Positions 9,086 to 16,710 of a stretch of 64,000 bases of DNA are shown here, one piece after another. The stretch is taken from contig JABXIG010000003.1 of the NCBI GenBank assembly GCA_013373205.1, forward strand, positions 868,001-932,000, written 5' to 3'. Below the pieces are notes generated by a model, which saw only the letters and a list, made by a program, of their open reading frames with translations, made no database searches and had not been told where the DNA came from. The stretch comes from Methylocystaceae bacterium. GTDB lineage: Bacteria; Pseudomonadota; Alphaproteobacteria; Rhodospirillales; Terasakiellaceae. Each line of letters opens with the position of its first letter. Position 1 is the stretch's first letter. Position numbers and translations under genes: made by a program.

Positions 9086-9595
9086 TTATTCAATCGCCTC
9101 TATTATCTGATCCTGCGGCAAGTTTTCAATTAAATCAATGATTTTGGCCCCGGTTCTGGGGTCTGTCCAACCACTGTGAAGTTCTTGCAATGGCAAAAGA
9201 ACAAAGCTGCGTTCTTTCATGCGCGGATGCGGGATGCAGAAAGGTTTATCTTCGATCTTGCCTTCATCTTCAATGATTTGGTCATGATAAGCGATCAAGT
9301 CAAGGTCTAGCACGCGCGGTGCATTGGTTTCACTGCGCACTCTGCCAAATTTATGTTCAATGACGAGAAGCTCTTTTAAGAGAGCGCGTGGATCAAGGTC
9401 TGTTTTTATACTGACCATGCCATTGATGTACCAAGGTTGATCTGACATGGGGACCGGCGCACTTTTAAACCAGTGTGATTTTGCAAGGACTATAAGGCCG
9501 TGATCTGCAAAAGATTTGACGCAAGCTTCCAATGTTTCGATAGGCGTACCATGTTGAGGTGATGGCAAATTGGCGCCTAATCCGACGAAAATCAT
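9086..9595 (-). CDS. folK: 2-amino-4-hydroxy-6-hydroxymethyldihydropteridine pyrophosphokinase
   Basis: FolK transfers pyrophosphate from ATP to hydroxymethyldihydropterin in folate synthesis. The 169-residue protein begins MIFVGLGANLPSP and contains the pterin-binding APVPMSDQPWYINGM segment and the Mg-binding signature APRVLDLDLIAY. Length is typical. It is transcribed away from the NYN nuclease gene, with 123 bases between the two starts, and it precedes rpoZ on the same strand. Confidence 0.95.
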   Translation of the reverse strand: MIFVGLGANLPSPQHGTPIETLEACVKSFADHGLIVLAKSHWFKSAPVPMSDQPWYINGMVSIKTDLDPRALLKELLVIEHKFGRVRSETNAPRVLDLDLIAYHDQIIEDEGKIEDKPFCIPHPRMKERSFVLLPLQELHSGWTDPRTGAKIIDLIENLPQDQIIEAIE

Positions 9596-9718
9596 GATAA
9601 CTCCTTGCGAAAACAGTGCTTTTAAGCTACATTTTAAGGAGTTTCTATACTATTGCTGCTGTATTTTGGCAATCAAGAATTAAACCGTAAGATAATTTTA
9701 GAACGTAAGGTATTCAAA

Positions 9719-10318
9719 ATGATTTTTTACCCGCAAGAACGTATGGGGTTGTTTATTGATGGTTCCAACCTTTATGCCGCTGCCCGTGCATTGAATTTCG
9801 ATATTGATTATAAACGCTTATTGGAGGTTTTTGCCAATAAGGGGCATTTGATCCGTGCTTTTTATTATACCGCATTGGTGGAAGACCAAGAATATTCACC
9901 GATTCGACCTTTGGTGGATTGGCTGGATTATAACGGTTATACAATGGTGACCAAGCCGACCAAAGAATTTACGGATGCGCAAGGGCGTCGCAAAATTAAA
10001 GGCAATATGGATATAGAACTTGCCATTGATGTTATGGAAATGGCTGAGCATTTGGACCATGTGGTGATCTTTTCAGGTGATGGTGATTTTAGACGTCTTG
10101 TCGATGCTATTCAGCGCAAAGGAGTCCGGGTTACAATTGTCAGCACAACAAAATCTAATCCGCCGATGGTAGCTGATGAATTGCGACGTCAGGCAGATAA
10201 TTTTATTGATCTGACCGAATTGGAAGATACGGTTACCCGACCCAGTAATGGCCCGGCTGATCATCAACCTGATTATGATGAATATATCGATGACGATGAT
10301 GTGGAATATGTGGACTAA
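9719..10318 (+). CDS. NYN domain (LabA-like) putative ribonuclease
   Basis: The NYN domain is a PIN-like fold that cleaves or processes RNA using acidic residues and Mg. The protein (199 residues) has the three acidic motifs: FIDGSNLY near the N-terminus, KGNMDIELAIDVM in the middle and FSGDGDFRRLV near residue 120, followed by a very acidic C-terminal tail (DEYIDDDDVEYVD). The start MIFYPQERMG at 9719 fits the family N-terminus; an in-frame TTG at 9653 would add 22 residues without similarity. The next gene starts two bases after the stop. The substrate is unknown. Confidence 0.85.
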   Translation: MIFYPQERMGLFIDGSNLYAAARALNFDIDYKRLLEVFANKGHLIRAFYYTALVEDQEYSPIRPLVDWLDYNGYTMVTKPTKEFTDAQGRRKIKGNMDIELAIDVMEMAEHLDHVVIFSGDGDFRRLVDAIQRKGVRVTIVSTTKSNPPMVADELRRQADNFIDLTELEDTVTRPSNGPADHQPDYDEYIDDDDVEYVD

Positions 10319-10320
10319 GC

Positions 10321-10962
10321 ATGATTGAGCCTGCTGTTCCGGCACTGGATTGTGGATTATGTCCGCGACTGGTCGAATTTCGTATAGATAATCAAAAAAA
10401 ATATCCAGATTTTTTCAATGGGCCTGTACCCTCCTTTGGGCCGATTTCGGCGCAGGTTCTGGTGGTTGGGCTTGCGCCGGGTCTAAAAGGGGCAAATTGC
10501 ACGGGAAGGCCTTTTACCGGGGATTATGCCGGGGATTTACTTTACCCTACCCTTAAGATGTTTGGCTTTGCTACAGGGGCATATGGTTCATCCGCGGATG
10601 ATGGTTTTGAACTGGTGAATTGTCGGATCACAAATGCTGTTCGCTGTGTGCCACCGCAAAATAAAACGACTGCGGCAGAAGAAAAAAATTGTCGTCCGTT
10701 TTTAATCGATGAATTGAACGCGATGGCTAATTTAAAAGTTATCGTTGCTTTGGGCAGTGTTGGACATAATGCTGTGATCCAAACGCTTGGTTTGAAAAAA
10801 TCACAATGGAAGTTTGGTCATAATGTGCGTCATGCTTTGCCGGATGGTGCGCCGATTCTCTTCGATAGTTACCATTGTTCCCGATATAATACCAATACGG
10901 GACGTTTGACCGAAGCGATGTTTCATGATGTATTTCGTGCGGTTTGTGAAGAATTAGCTTAA
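10321..10962 (+). CDS. Uracil-DNA glycosylase, family 5 (UDGb type)
   Basis: Family 5 enzymes remove uracil, and in some cases hypoxanthine, from DNA to start base excision repair. The N-terminal CGLCP and later C residues resemble the iron-sulfur ligands of families 4 and 5. Motif 1 reads GLAPGLKGANCTGRPFTGD and motif 2 SYHCSRYNTNTGRLTEAM, which are characteristic of UDGb rather than family 4. Total length is 213 residues. The gene begins two bases after the NYN gene and is followed after 12 bases by thrH, so the three are likely one operon. Confidence 0.88.
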   Translation: MIEPAVPALDCGLCPRLVEFRIDNQKKYPDFFNGPVPSFGPISAQVLVVGLAPGLKGANCTGRPFTGDYAGDLLYPTLKMFGFATGAYGSSADDGFELVNCRITNAVRCVPPQNKTTAAEEKNCRPFLIDELNAMANLKVIVALGSVGHNAVIQTLGLKKSQWKFGHNVRHALPDGAPILFDSYHCSRYNTNTGRLTEAMFHDVFRAVCEELA

Positions 10963-10974
10963 AGGGGAAAGCTT

Positions 10975-11586
10975 GTGGAAATTGTTTGTCTTGATCTTGA
11001 AGGCGTCTTGATCCCGGAAATCTGGATTAATTTCGCAGAAAAAACTGGAATCGAAGCCCTAAAGCGCACGACCCGCGAAGAACCGGATTATGATGTGCTG
11101 ATGCGGTACCGACTGGACATCCTAAAAGAGCATGGTCTTAAAATGCAGGATATTCAGGGTGTGATTGATGGATTAGGACCATTGGAAGGCGCACGTGATT
11201 TCTTAGGCCAGTTGCGCGAACAGTTTCAGGTCGTGATCCTGTCCGATACGTTTTATGAATTTGCAGAACCCATGATGCGCCAACTTGATTGGCCGACACT
11301 GTTTTGTCATCGCCTGATCGTTGATGAGGAAGATCGGGTGGTTGATTACAAACTACGGCTTGCAGACCATAAACGAAAAGCCGTAGAGGCTTTTAAGAAG
11401 TTGAATTTCCATACAATTGCAGCTGGAGACAGCTACAATGATACAACGATGTTGGGTGAGGCACATACCGGGATTTTGTTCAGTGCGCCTGATAATGTGA
11501 TTGCAGAATTCCCTCAGTTTAAAACAGCTTTCGAATATGATGAATTGATGGCCCATATCAAAGAAGCGAGCCCGAGATTTGGTTGA
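10975..11586 (+). CDS. thrH: Bifunctional phosphoserine phosphatase/homoserine phosphotransferase (ThrH)
   Basis: ThrH is a HAD-superfamily enzyme that removes phosphate from phosphoserine and can pass it to homoserine. The 203-residue protein has HAD motif I as CLDLEGVL (first Asp is the nucleophile), motif II SDTFYEFAEP and motif IV AAGDSYNDTTML. Unlike SerB, there is no N-terminal ACT domain, as expected for ThrH. Translation starts with GTG at 10975, preceded by AAAGGGG. The last bases overlap the start of the DUF4169 gene. Confidence 0.88.
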   Translation: MEIVCLDLEGVLIPEIWINFAEKTGIEALKRTTREEPDYDVLMRYRLDILKEHGLKMQDIQGVIDGLGPLEGARDFLGQLREQFQVVILSDTFYEFAEPMMRQLDWPTLFCHRLIVDEEDRVVDYKLRLADHKRKAVEAFKKLNFHTIAAGDSYNDTTMLGEAHTGILFSAPDNVIAEFPQFKTAFEYDELMAHIKEASPRFG

Positions 11587-11755
11587 GGTTATTAATCTGC
11601 GTCAAAAGAGAAAAGAAAAGGCGCGCAAGGACAAAGATAAAAAGGCTGAAGAAAATCGTGTGAAATTTGGTCGAACCAAACAGCAAAAGAAACGCGATGA
11701 TTTTGAATCCCATCGTTCTAAAAAAGAGATCGATGATAAAAAGCTGAATGATTAA
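11579..11755 (+). CDS. DUF4169 family small protein (TTG start)
   Basis: This 58-residue protein matches the small highly charged DUF4169 family: after VEVINLRQKRKEKARKD comes the family motif AEENRVKFGRTK, then a charged C-terminus. Function is unknown. The only start that keeps the conserved x-E-[IV]-NLR beginning is TTG at 11579, which overlaps the thrH stop by 8 bases and suggests coupled translation. Almost half of the residues are Lys, Arg, Asp or Glu, so it is probably a partly disordered helix. A strong terminator follows. Confidence 0.8.
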   Translation: MVEVINLRQKRKEKARKDKDKKAEENRVKFGRTKQQKKRDDFESHRSKKEIDDKKLND

Positions 11756-11760
11756 TTTTA

Positions 11761-11799
11761 TAAAAAGGCGGCTACCAAAAAGGTGCCGCCTTTTTTGTT
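11761..11799. terminator. Bidirectional rho-independent terminator
   Basis: AAAAGGCGGC(T)ACC and GGTGCCGCCTTTTTT form a GC-rich stem with a single bulge, with A-runs on the left and T-runs on the right. It closes the NYN-UDG-thrH-DUF4169 unit on the plus strand and the DUF4170 gene on the minus strand. Confidence 0.85.
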
Positions 11800-12027
11800 T
11801 TAATCTGAACTACTGGGGTCCAGTATTTTATGCATATGTACGATGACATATTTTGTATGGGCTTCGTCCACGCGCGCTTGGCTTGCACCACGCCAGGCGT
11901 TTAGGGCAGATTCATAGCTTGGAAAAATACCGACAATGTCCAAGTTATCGGGATCTACAAAATCATTGGTTTGCGGGTCGGAAACTTCTCCACCGAAAAC
12001 CAGATGAAGCAATGGCTTCTCCATAGT
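11800..12027 (-). CDS. DUF4170 family protein
   Basis: A 75-residue protein of the DUF4170 family, found mainly in Alphaproteobacteria and of unknown function. Recognisable features are LLHLVFGGEVSDPQTNDF near the start, the DIVGIFPSYESALNAWRG core and the C-terminal YVIVHMHKILDP. The start at 12027 has AAAGGA eight bases upstream; an ATG five codons earlier lies before that Shine-Dalgarno and is rejected. It is a single-gene unit between a terminator and a long AT-rich intergenic region. Confidence 0.85.
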   Translation of the reverse strand, partial: TMEKPLLHLVFGGEVSDPQTNDFVDPDNLDIVGIFPSYESALNAWRGASQARVDEAHTKYVIVHMHKILDPSSSD

Positions 12028-12367
12028 ATATTCCTTTTTCATGATTAGACAGCGAATTTAGAATAAATATAAGGATATTCTTTCTTTTGTTCAATTATAT
12101 ATTTTAATAAACATTTGGTATTACCAAGAAAAGGTATTACCTAATTTTATATTTTTGTAATTGTTTAAGTAAAAAATATTTTTTTATTTGTATGGTTTTT
12201 ATTTTTTGGTAAACCGTAAATATTTTATAAAGAAATGACAATATAATCACGTTCTTGTGAAGCGTTGTGATTCCCCTTCTACATCAATTTCGTGCGACAA
12301 AATATTTAACGCTCCTAAATCAGGGGGCGCCCAAGAAGTGTTTATTTTAAATTTAGGAGTTATCTCA
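12028..12367. other. AT-rich intergenic region with leader of the NPCAA-repeat gene
   Basis: About 340 bases without a gene separate the divergent DUF4170 and NPCAA-repeat genes. The first two thirds are extremely A+T-rich with T-runs and no readable frame. A consensus TATAAT stands at 12242-12247 and would give a transcript start near 12254 and a leader of about 115 bases, though no good -35 element is seen at 17 bases. The leader contains the inverted repeats described separately. Confidence 0.6.
12312..12359 (+). promoter_or_regulatory. Leader hairpin that pairs the Shine-Dalgarno of the NPCAA-repeat gene
   Basis: CTCCTAAAT (12312-12320) is the exact reverse complement of ATTTAGGAG (12351-12359), which contains the AGGAG Shine-Dalgarno eight bases before the ATG at 12368. 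A G-U pair can extend the stem. The 30-base loop holds the self-complementary GGGCGCCC (12325-12332). Upstream, AGCGTT (12261-12266) can pair with AACGCT (12308-12313), which overlaps the anti-Shine-Dalgarno arm by two bases, so the two pairings compete. Control of translation by structure is inferred. Confidence 0.55.
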
Positions 12368-12655
12368 ATGTCTGTTCTCACAAAAAAACGCGTCATGAAA
12401 TCAGTTGCCTGTGCTGTTGTGTTCGGTGCAGTCGGTGCCGCAGCTATTCCAATGGCTTCAGCTGCATCTACTGGTGCATTTGAAGTTGCAGGAAATCATG
12501 AAAGCAATCCTTGCGCAGCGAAGAACCCATGCGCAGCAAACCCTTGTGCTGCAAAAAATCCATGCGCTGCTGCAAATCCTTGTGCTGCTGCAAATCCTTG
12601 TGCTGCGAAAAACCCCTGTGCGGCAAACCCTTGCGCTGCAAAGAAGAAGATGTAA
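12368..12655 (+). CDS. Exported cysteine-rich NPCAA-repeat protein
   Basis: A 95-residue protein with a Sec-type signal peptide: basic start (TKKRVMK), hydrophobic core (ACAVVFGAVGAAAIP) and a likely cleavage after A-S-A at residue 32. The mature part of about 63 residues holds eight repeats of N-P-C-A-A, each followed by K, A or the next N, from residue 47, and ends KKKM. All eight mature cysteines lie in the repeats at 5- or 6-residue spacing, which suggests metal binding or disulfide chains. Function is unknown. The start is set by AGGAG at 12355-12359. It is a single-gene unit with its own terminator, next to a chemoreceptor on the other strand. Confidence 0.8.
   Translation: MSVLTKKRVMKSVACAVVFGAVGAAAIPMASAASTGAFEVAGNHESNPCAAKNPCAANPCAAKNPCAAANPCAAANPCAAKNPCAANPCAAKKKM
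12506..12640 (+). repeat. In-gene 15/18-bp tandem repeats encoding NPCAA units
   Basis: Eight degenerate units of 15 or 18 bases (pattern AAYCCNTGYGCNGCN with or without an added AAA/AAR or GCA codon) encode the NPCAA repeats. Synonymous positions vary between most units, so the protein sequence, rather than recent DNA slippage alone, appears to be conserved; two neighbouring AANPCAA units are nearly identical and look recently copied. Confidence 0.85.
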
Positions 12656-12690
12656 TCGAATAACCTTCTTTCTTCAGAATATCCCCACAA

Positions 12691-12725
12691 AAAAGGCCTC
12701 GCATTCCACGAGGCCTTTTCTTTTG
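12691..12725. terminator. Bidirectional rho-independent terminator
   Basis: AAAAGGCCTCG (12691-12701) and CGAGGCCTTTT (12709-12719) form a perfect 11-bp stem with a 7-base loop, followed by further T residues. It ends the NPCAA-repeat transcript and, on the other strand, the chemoreceptor transcript. Confidence 0.88.
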
Positions 12726-12736
12726 CGTTTTTTCTA

Positions 12737-14824
12737 TTATGCGGATGTATGTACGCGGCTGAGGAATTCTTTCACCGTTTTTCTCAGTAATTCATCCTGT
12801 GCTGAAAGATCATTTGCAGCTGCCCCAATGTCATTGGAGGCAGATTCAGAACGATTAGCAGTTTCTCTTAGCTGCCTAATTTCTGTAGATACGTTTTGTG
12901 TCTCATTGGCAGCTTGTTCAACATTACAGGCAATTTCAGAGGTTGTTGCACGTTGTTGCTCCATCGCACTTGAGATGGCAGATGAGATCATTTGCACTTC
13001 TTCAATGCTTTTGGAGACATTGTTAATAGCATCAACAGAATCATGGGTGGCGATTTGAATGGTTTTGATTTGCTTGGTGATCTCTTCAGTCGCTTTTGAA
13101 GTTTGATTGGCAAGGTTCTTTACTTCCCCTGCGACAACGGCAAAACCTTTCCCCGCAGCCCCTGCCCTTGCAGCTTCAATTGTTGCATTCAAGGCAAGCA
13201 TGTTTGTTTGTTCAGCAATATCCGTGATCATGAGAACGAATTCACCAATTTTTGAAATATTATCTTCTAGGATTCGAATTTTTTCTGAAGTGTCATTGGC
13301 CTGAGAAACGGTTGTAAGGGTTGAACGGGTGGCTTCATTGACCTGTGTCGCAATTTCAGCAATAGAGGCAGAAAGTTCTTCTGCTGCACTGGCAACAGTC
13401 TCTACGTTGGTTGATGTAACTTCTGCTGATTGAGAAACGGAAGTCGATTGTTTTTGGGTGTGTTGAGCAATGACCTGCATTTCAGCAGAGGTTTCTTTCA
13501 TTGTAGAATTTGCACTATCGAGTCCTTCAAAAACACTGTTCATGGATGTTTCAAATTCCGCGATGTAGCGTTCATATTGAATTTGGCGTTGAAGTTTTTC
13601 TTCTTGTTCCCGTTGGCGGTGTTGATGAAGTTCTTCTGCTTCCTTGAGCGATTGGCGCATTTCCGAAAAGCTATTTTCAAGTTCCGACAGTTCTATAATC
13701 TTTGTCGGTTCTTGCTCGACCATGCTGAAGTCACCGTTTTGAACACATTTGACATTTTCGGCCAATAGTTTAACGCGTTTTGCCAGAAGCTGACTAAAAT
13801 AGAAAACGGCAGGGATGAAAATGACTATAAACAGTGCAATAATTATAAAGATTTTATTTTGCATTTCACGATAACTTTTCGTGAAATCAGAAATAGGGGC
13901 TGAAATGCCAATTTTAAAACCCGGACCTTCTTTCAGTAACTCCAGGCTTTTCGCATAAAAATCGTCTTTATTCTTTCCATCAAAAAGTGCCTGAACAGTC
14001 TCGGATGGAACTGAGGCGGCATCGCTTAGAAAATCAACACCTTTGATGTGTGAAGGCAATGCTATGATACGATTTTGTCTATCATAGATAAAAGTGAGGC
14101 CATTTTCTGAAAGCTTTTGGTCTGACACAAAAGCACTTAGGCCTGATAGAGTCATATCAATTCCTAACACACCATCCTTATTTGGCAGAATGTGAGAGGC
14201 TGTAATGCCCGGTTGTTGAAGGGAGTTAAAGACATAAACATTAGATAAGGCGGCAGAATCTTTTTCTTGTGCTGACTTATACCACGGGCGTTGGCGCGGG
14301 TCATAATCAGGTGCCGCTTCTTCGTACGTTTTTAAAAGGTTTAGAGCGTCATCAAGAAAAGACCAGTGCTGCACGCGTTTGGCTTCCTCATTCGTGAGGA
14401 TTGTACGAATAATCCATTGCGTATTTTCTGGCGCTTTATGTTTGGCAAGAACACCTTTGTCCCGGCGAGCCGCGATCATTTGAAAAAAACTACCGTCTTC
14501 ATGGCCTAGGTATATGGAATAAAGTGAAGGGTATTCTTCCAAAGCCTGAAAGATCTGACGGAGCACAGGTTCTGTAAGACCATTATCTTTTGGCTTTTGA
14601 ATCAAGGGGTTTTGGGAAATCACATTAGACAATGATAAAGGGATGTTAATCAAATTCGTGACTTGGGATTGCACTTTGCTTGCTGTGGTTTCAAATATTT
14701 TTTGTGCCACTTGATGGGAAGCTTTTTGCCCGACCAGCCACTGGGTGAATAAGATCGTACTGGATAATAAGCCAATGATAATAAGGCTGGCCAGAATAAG
14801 GCCTGTTTTAAACTGGATACGCAT
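12737..14824 (-). CDS. Methyl-accepting chemotaxis protein with dCache-type sensor
   Basis: An inner-membrane chemoreceptor that senses periplasmic ligands and signals to CheA/CheW. Of 695 residues, TM1 is at about 8-30 and TM2 at about 322-345. The 290-residue periplasmic part between them shows dCache marks ([37 protein letters not shown]). A HAMP-like linker follows TM2, then a long coiled-coil signalling domain with the conserved hairpin tip ([22 protein letters not shown]). No CheB/CheR pentapeptide is seen at the C-terminus. The ligand is unknown; dCache receptors often bind amino acids or organic acids. It is a single gene with AT-rich flanks. Confidence 0.92.
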   Translation of the reverse strand: MRIQFKTGLILASLIIIGLLSSTILFTQWLVGQKASHQVAQKIFETTASKVQSQVTNLINIPLSLSNVISQNPLIQKPKDNGLTEPVLRQIFQALEEYPSLYSIYLGHEDGSFFQMIAARRDKGVLAKHKAPENTQWIIRTILTNEEAKRVQHWSFLDDALNLLKTYEEAAPDYDPRQRPWYKSAQEKDSAALSNVYVFNSLQQPGITASHILPNKDGVLGIDMTLSGLSAFVSDQKLSENGLTFIYDRQNRIIALPSHIKGVDFLSDAASVPSETVQALFDGKNKDDFYAKSLELLKEGPGFKIGISAPISDFTKSYREMQNKIFIIIALFIVIFIPAVFYFSQLLAKRVKLLAENVKCVQNGDFSMVEQEPTKIIELSELENSFSEMRQSLKEAEELHQHRQREQEEKLQRQIQYERYIAEFETSMNSVFEGLDSANSTMKETSAEMQVIAQHTQKQSTSVSQSAEVTSTNVETVASAAEELSASIAEIATQVNEATRSTLTTVSQANDTSEKIRILEDNISKIGEFVLMITDIAEQTNMLALNATIEAARAGAAGKGFAVVAGEVKNLANQTSKATEEITKQIKTIQIATHDSVDAINNVSKSIEEVQMISSAISSAMEQQRATTSEIACNVEQAANETQNVSTEIRQLRETANRSESASNDIGAAANDLSAQDELLRKTVKEFLSRVHTSA

Positions 14825-15114
14825 AAAGACTCTTTGTGTGTGAGATCAAAAAAAGGAGTATATATTTTATTTGATTATTATAAAAGTTTCTTATTTTTGA
14901 AAGTAATAAACTGTTGATATTTGATTATTTTTGTTAATTTTCATTTTTCATTTTATTAATTAAATAGAAATTTTATGATTTTTTAATTTAATATTGTAAA
15001 ACAATTTTCAATTTTTGATTTACGCGGGTCTTTTTGCGAAAACATAAAAACCCACTTATCAAATAAAAAAAACCCCTTACAGTCAATATTCTGTAAGGGG
15101 GTTTTGGGTTTGAT
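14825..15114. other. AT-rich intergenic region upstream of chemoreceptor
   Basis: About 290 bases between smpB and the chemoreceptor gene, both read leftwards. It holds the smpB terminator at its right end and, by position, the promoter of the chemoreceptor. No gene or RNA was recognised; the sequence is mostly A/T homopolymer tracts. Confidence 0.5.
15063..15104 (-). terminator. Rho-independent terminator of smpB/dapA
   Basis: AACCCCTTACAG (15071-15082) pairs with CTGTAAGGGGGTT (15091-15103) around an 8-base loop. On the minus strand the stem is followed by a long U-run (plus strand A-run 15061-15072), as expected downstream of the smpB stop. Confidence 0.88.
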
Positions 15115-15597
15115 TTAGTATTTTTCACGCATCAGGCGTGCTTTATCGCGTTGCCAGTCGCGGTCTTTGATGCTTTCACGTTTATCGTGGCTTTGTTTCC
15201 CTTTGCCGATTCCAATTGCGACCTTGGCAATGCCGCGGTCATTAAAATGGATGTGTAGTGGCACAAGGGTATAACCTTTTTGTGTGGTCATCCCCATAAG
15301 TTTGGCCAATTCCTTTTTATGGGCGAGAATTTTACGCATCCGTTTTGGTTCATGATTGAAGCGGTTGCCGCCTTCATAAACCGGAATGTTGGCATTGATC
15401 AGGTAAAGTTCACCCTCTTTTTCTGCGGCATAGGCTTCGCTAATACTAGCGCGTCCATTGCGTAAGGATTTAACTTCCGTGCCCGTCAGAACAAGACCAC
15501 ATTCAATGGTGTCTTCAATATAATAGTTGTGACGCGCCTTGCGGTTTTGAGCCGCAATGCGCGTCGAAAAGTCGTCTTTTTTCTTTTTTGTAGCCAT
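15115..15597 (-). CDS. smpB: SsrA-binding protein SmpB
   Basis: SmpB binds tmRNA and delivers it to stalled ribosomes for trans-translation. The 160-residue protein shows the family hallmarks: [26 protein letters not shown], then [21 protein letters not shown], and the basic C-terminal tail [23 protein letters not shown] that enters the mRNA channel. The gene starts five bases after dapA ends, the pairing common in Alphaproteobacteria. No tmRNA gene was recognised in the window. Confidence 0.96.
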   Translation of the reverse strand: MATKKKKDDFSTRIAAQNRKARHNYYIEDTIECGLVLTGTEVKSLRNGRASISEAYAAEKEGELYLINANIPVYEGGNRFNHEPKRMRKILAHKKELAKLMGMTTQKGYTLVPLHIHFNDRGIAKVAIGIGKGKQSHDKRESIKDRDWQRDKARLMREKY

Positions 15598-15602
15598 TGG
15601 AC

Positions 15603-16475
15603 TTAAATCAGGCCCAAGTCAGTCAAGGCCGTGCGGACGCGATCTTTACTGCTTTGTGCAATTTCAACCAAAGGCAGGCGAGTTTCTGCTGAACAACGCC
15701 CCATCAGTTCCGCGGCATATTTAACCGGACCCGGGCTGCTTTCACAGAATAAGGCATTGTGCAATGGCAGAAGCTTGAACTGAAGGTCCATTGCTTTTCT
15801 GACATCACCTTCACGCCATGCACGCTGCATATCAGCACATAGTTTGGGCGCAACGTTGGCAGTCACAGAAATACAGCCTTGTCCACCCGCAGATAAGAAC
15901 TGCACAGCAGTCGCATCTTCACCAGACAGCTGACAAAAGTCTTCGCCACATGCCAGATAGGTATTCAACGGACGTGTCAAATCACCTGTAGCATCCTTTA
16001 CGCCAACAATGTTGGGCAGCTTGGATAGTTCCGCCATGGTGTCGGTGCTCATATCAATGATAGAGCGACCGGGAATGTTGTAAATAATGATCGGTAAATC
16101 ACAGGAGTCGTGAATGGCTTTAAAATGAGCCAACAAACCGGCTTGTGTCGGTTTATTATAATAAGGAGTTACGACCAGACCCGCATCCGCGCCTGCATCC
16201 TTGGCATGTTTATGCAGGCTGACGGCTTCGGCTGTATTGTTTGAACCGGTCCCGGCAATCACCGGAACACGTCCCTTTGCAGCCTCTAAACACAGTTCCA
16301 CAACGCGGTGGTGTTCAGTATGGCTAAGTGTCGGCGATTCACCTGTTGTGCCGACGGGGACGAGTGCATCAGACCCTTGCTCGATCTGCCATTCTACATG
16401 GTCTTGAAAAGCCTGTTCATCGACTTGACCATTTTTAAACGGCGTGATCAGGGCAGGAATGGATCCCTGAAACAT
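15603..16475 (-). CDS. dapA: 4-hydroxy-tetrahydrodipicolinate synthase
   Basis: DapA condenses pyruvate with aspartate semialdehyde, the first committed step to lysine and diaminopimelate. The 290-residue TIM barrel has [14 protein letters not shown] (the Thr pair of the proton relay), the catalytic Tyr in [10 protein letters not shown] and the Schiff-base Lys in [12 protein letters not shown]. The start [13 protein letters not shown] at 16475 is the family N-terminus and has an AAGGAGAT ribosome site; a longer frame to 16511 is rejected. It is transcribed with smpB, divergently from the lytic transglycosylase. Confidence 0.96.
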   Translation of the reverse strand: MFQGSIPALITPFKNGQVDEQAFQDHVEWQIEQGSDALVPVGTTGESPTLSHTEHHRVVELCLEAAKGRVPVIAGTGSNNTAEAVSLHKHAKDAGADAGLVVTPYYNKPTQAGLLAHFKAIHDSCDLPIIIYNIPGRSIIDMSTDTMAELSKLPNIVGVKDATGDLTRPLNTYLACGEDFCQLSGEDATAVQFLSAGGQGCISVTANVAPKLCADMQRAWREGDVRKAMDLQFKLLPLHNALFCESSPGPVKYAAELMGRCSAETRLPLVEIAQSSKDRVRTALTDLGLI

Positions 16476-16710
16476 GACTATCTCCTTGGAATGTAGGCGA
16501 AAACGACCCACATATTAAGTAACTAAAATTAGAAGAGCCAGAACATAGCTCTTTCATTAACATACAGCAAGTTTTGTCATAAAAAAAATCATATTCCATC
16601 CTTGCCGTCGAAGGGTTGGACTTTTACAGTAGGTCTAAAGTGCCTTGAGGCAGCCTAGAAACATATAGGGATGTAATCAGTTGGGTTATGGTTTAAAGTT
16701 AAGGGTGTAC

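Noticed and set aside
9653-9719. Longer N-terminus for the NYN protein
   Set aside because: The extra 22 residues have no family similarity and the start would be TTG without a good ribosome site.
12506-12640. Possible CRISPR-like or satellite repeat
   Set aside because: Units are 15-18 bases, contiguous and in frame with a signal-peptide protein; there are no spacers of uniform length and no cas genes.
12368-12655. RiPP precursor
   Set aside because: No maturation enzyme, protease or transporter lies nearby, and the protein has a normal Sec signal peptide; the idea cannot be supported from this window.
12405-13058. 217-codon plus-strand open frame over the NPCAA gene and the end of the chemoreceptor gene
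   Set aside because: It is out of frame with the NPCAA protein, crosses a strong terminator and is antisense to the conserved chemoreceptor signalling domain.
14825-15114. tmRNA near smpB
   Set aside because: The region is A/T homopolymer-rich and shows only the smpB terminator; no tRNA-like end or tag-coding segment was found.
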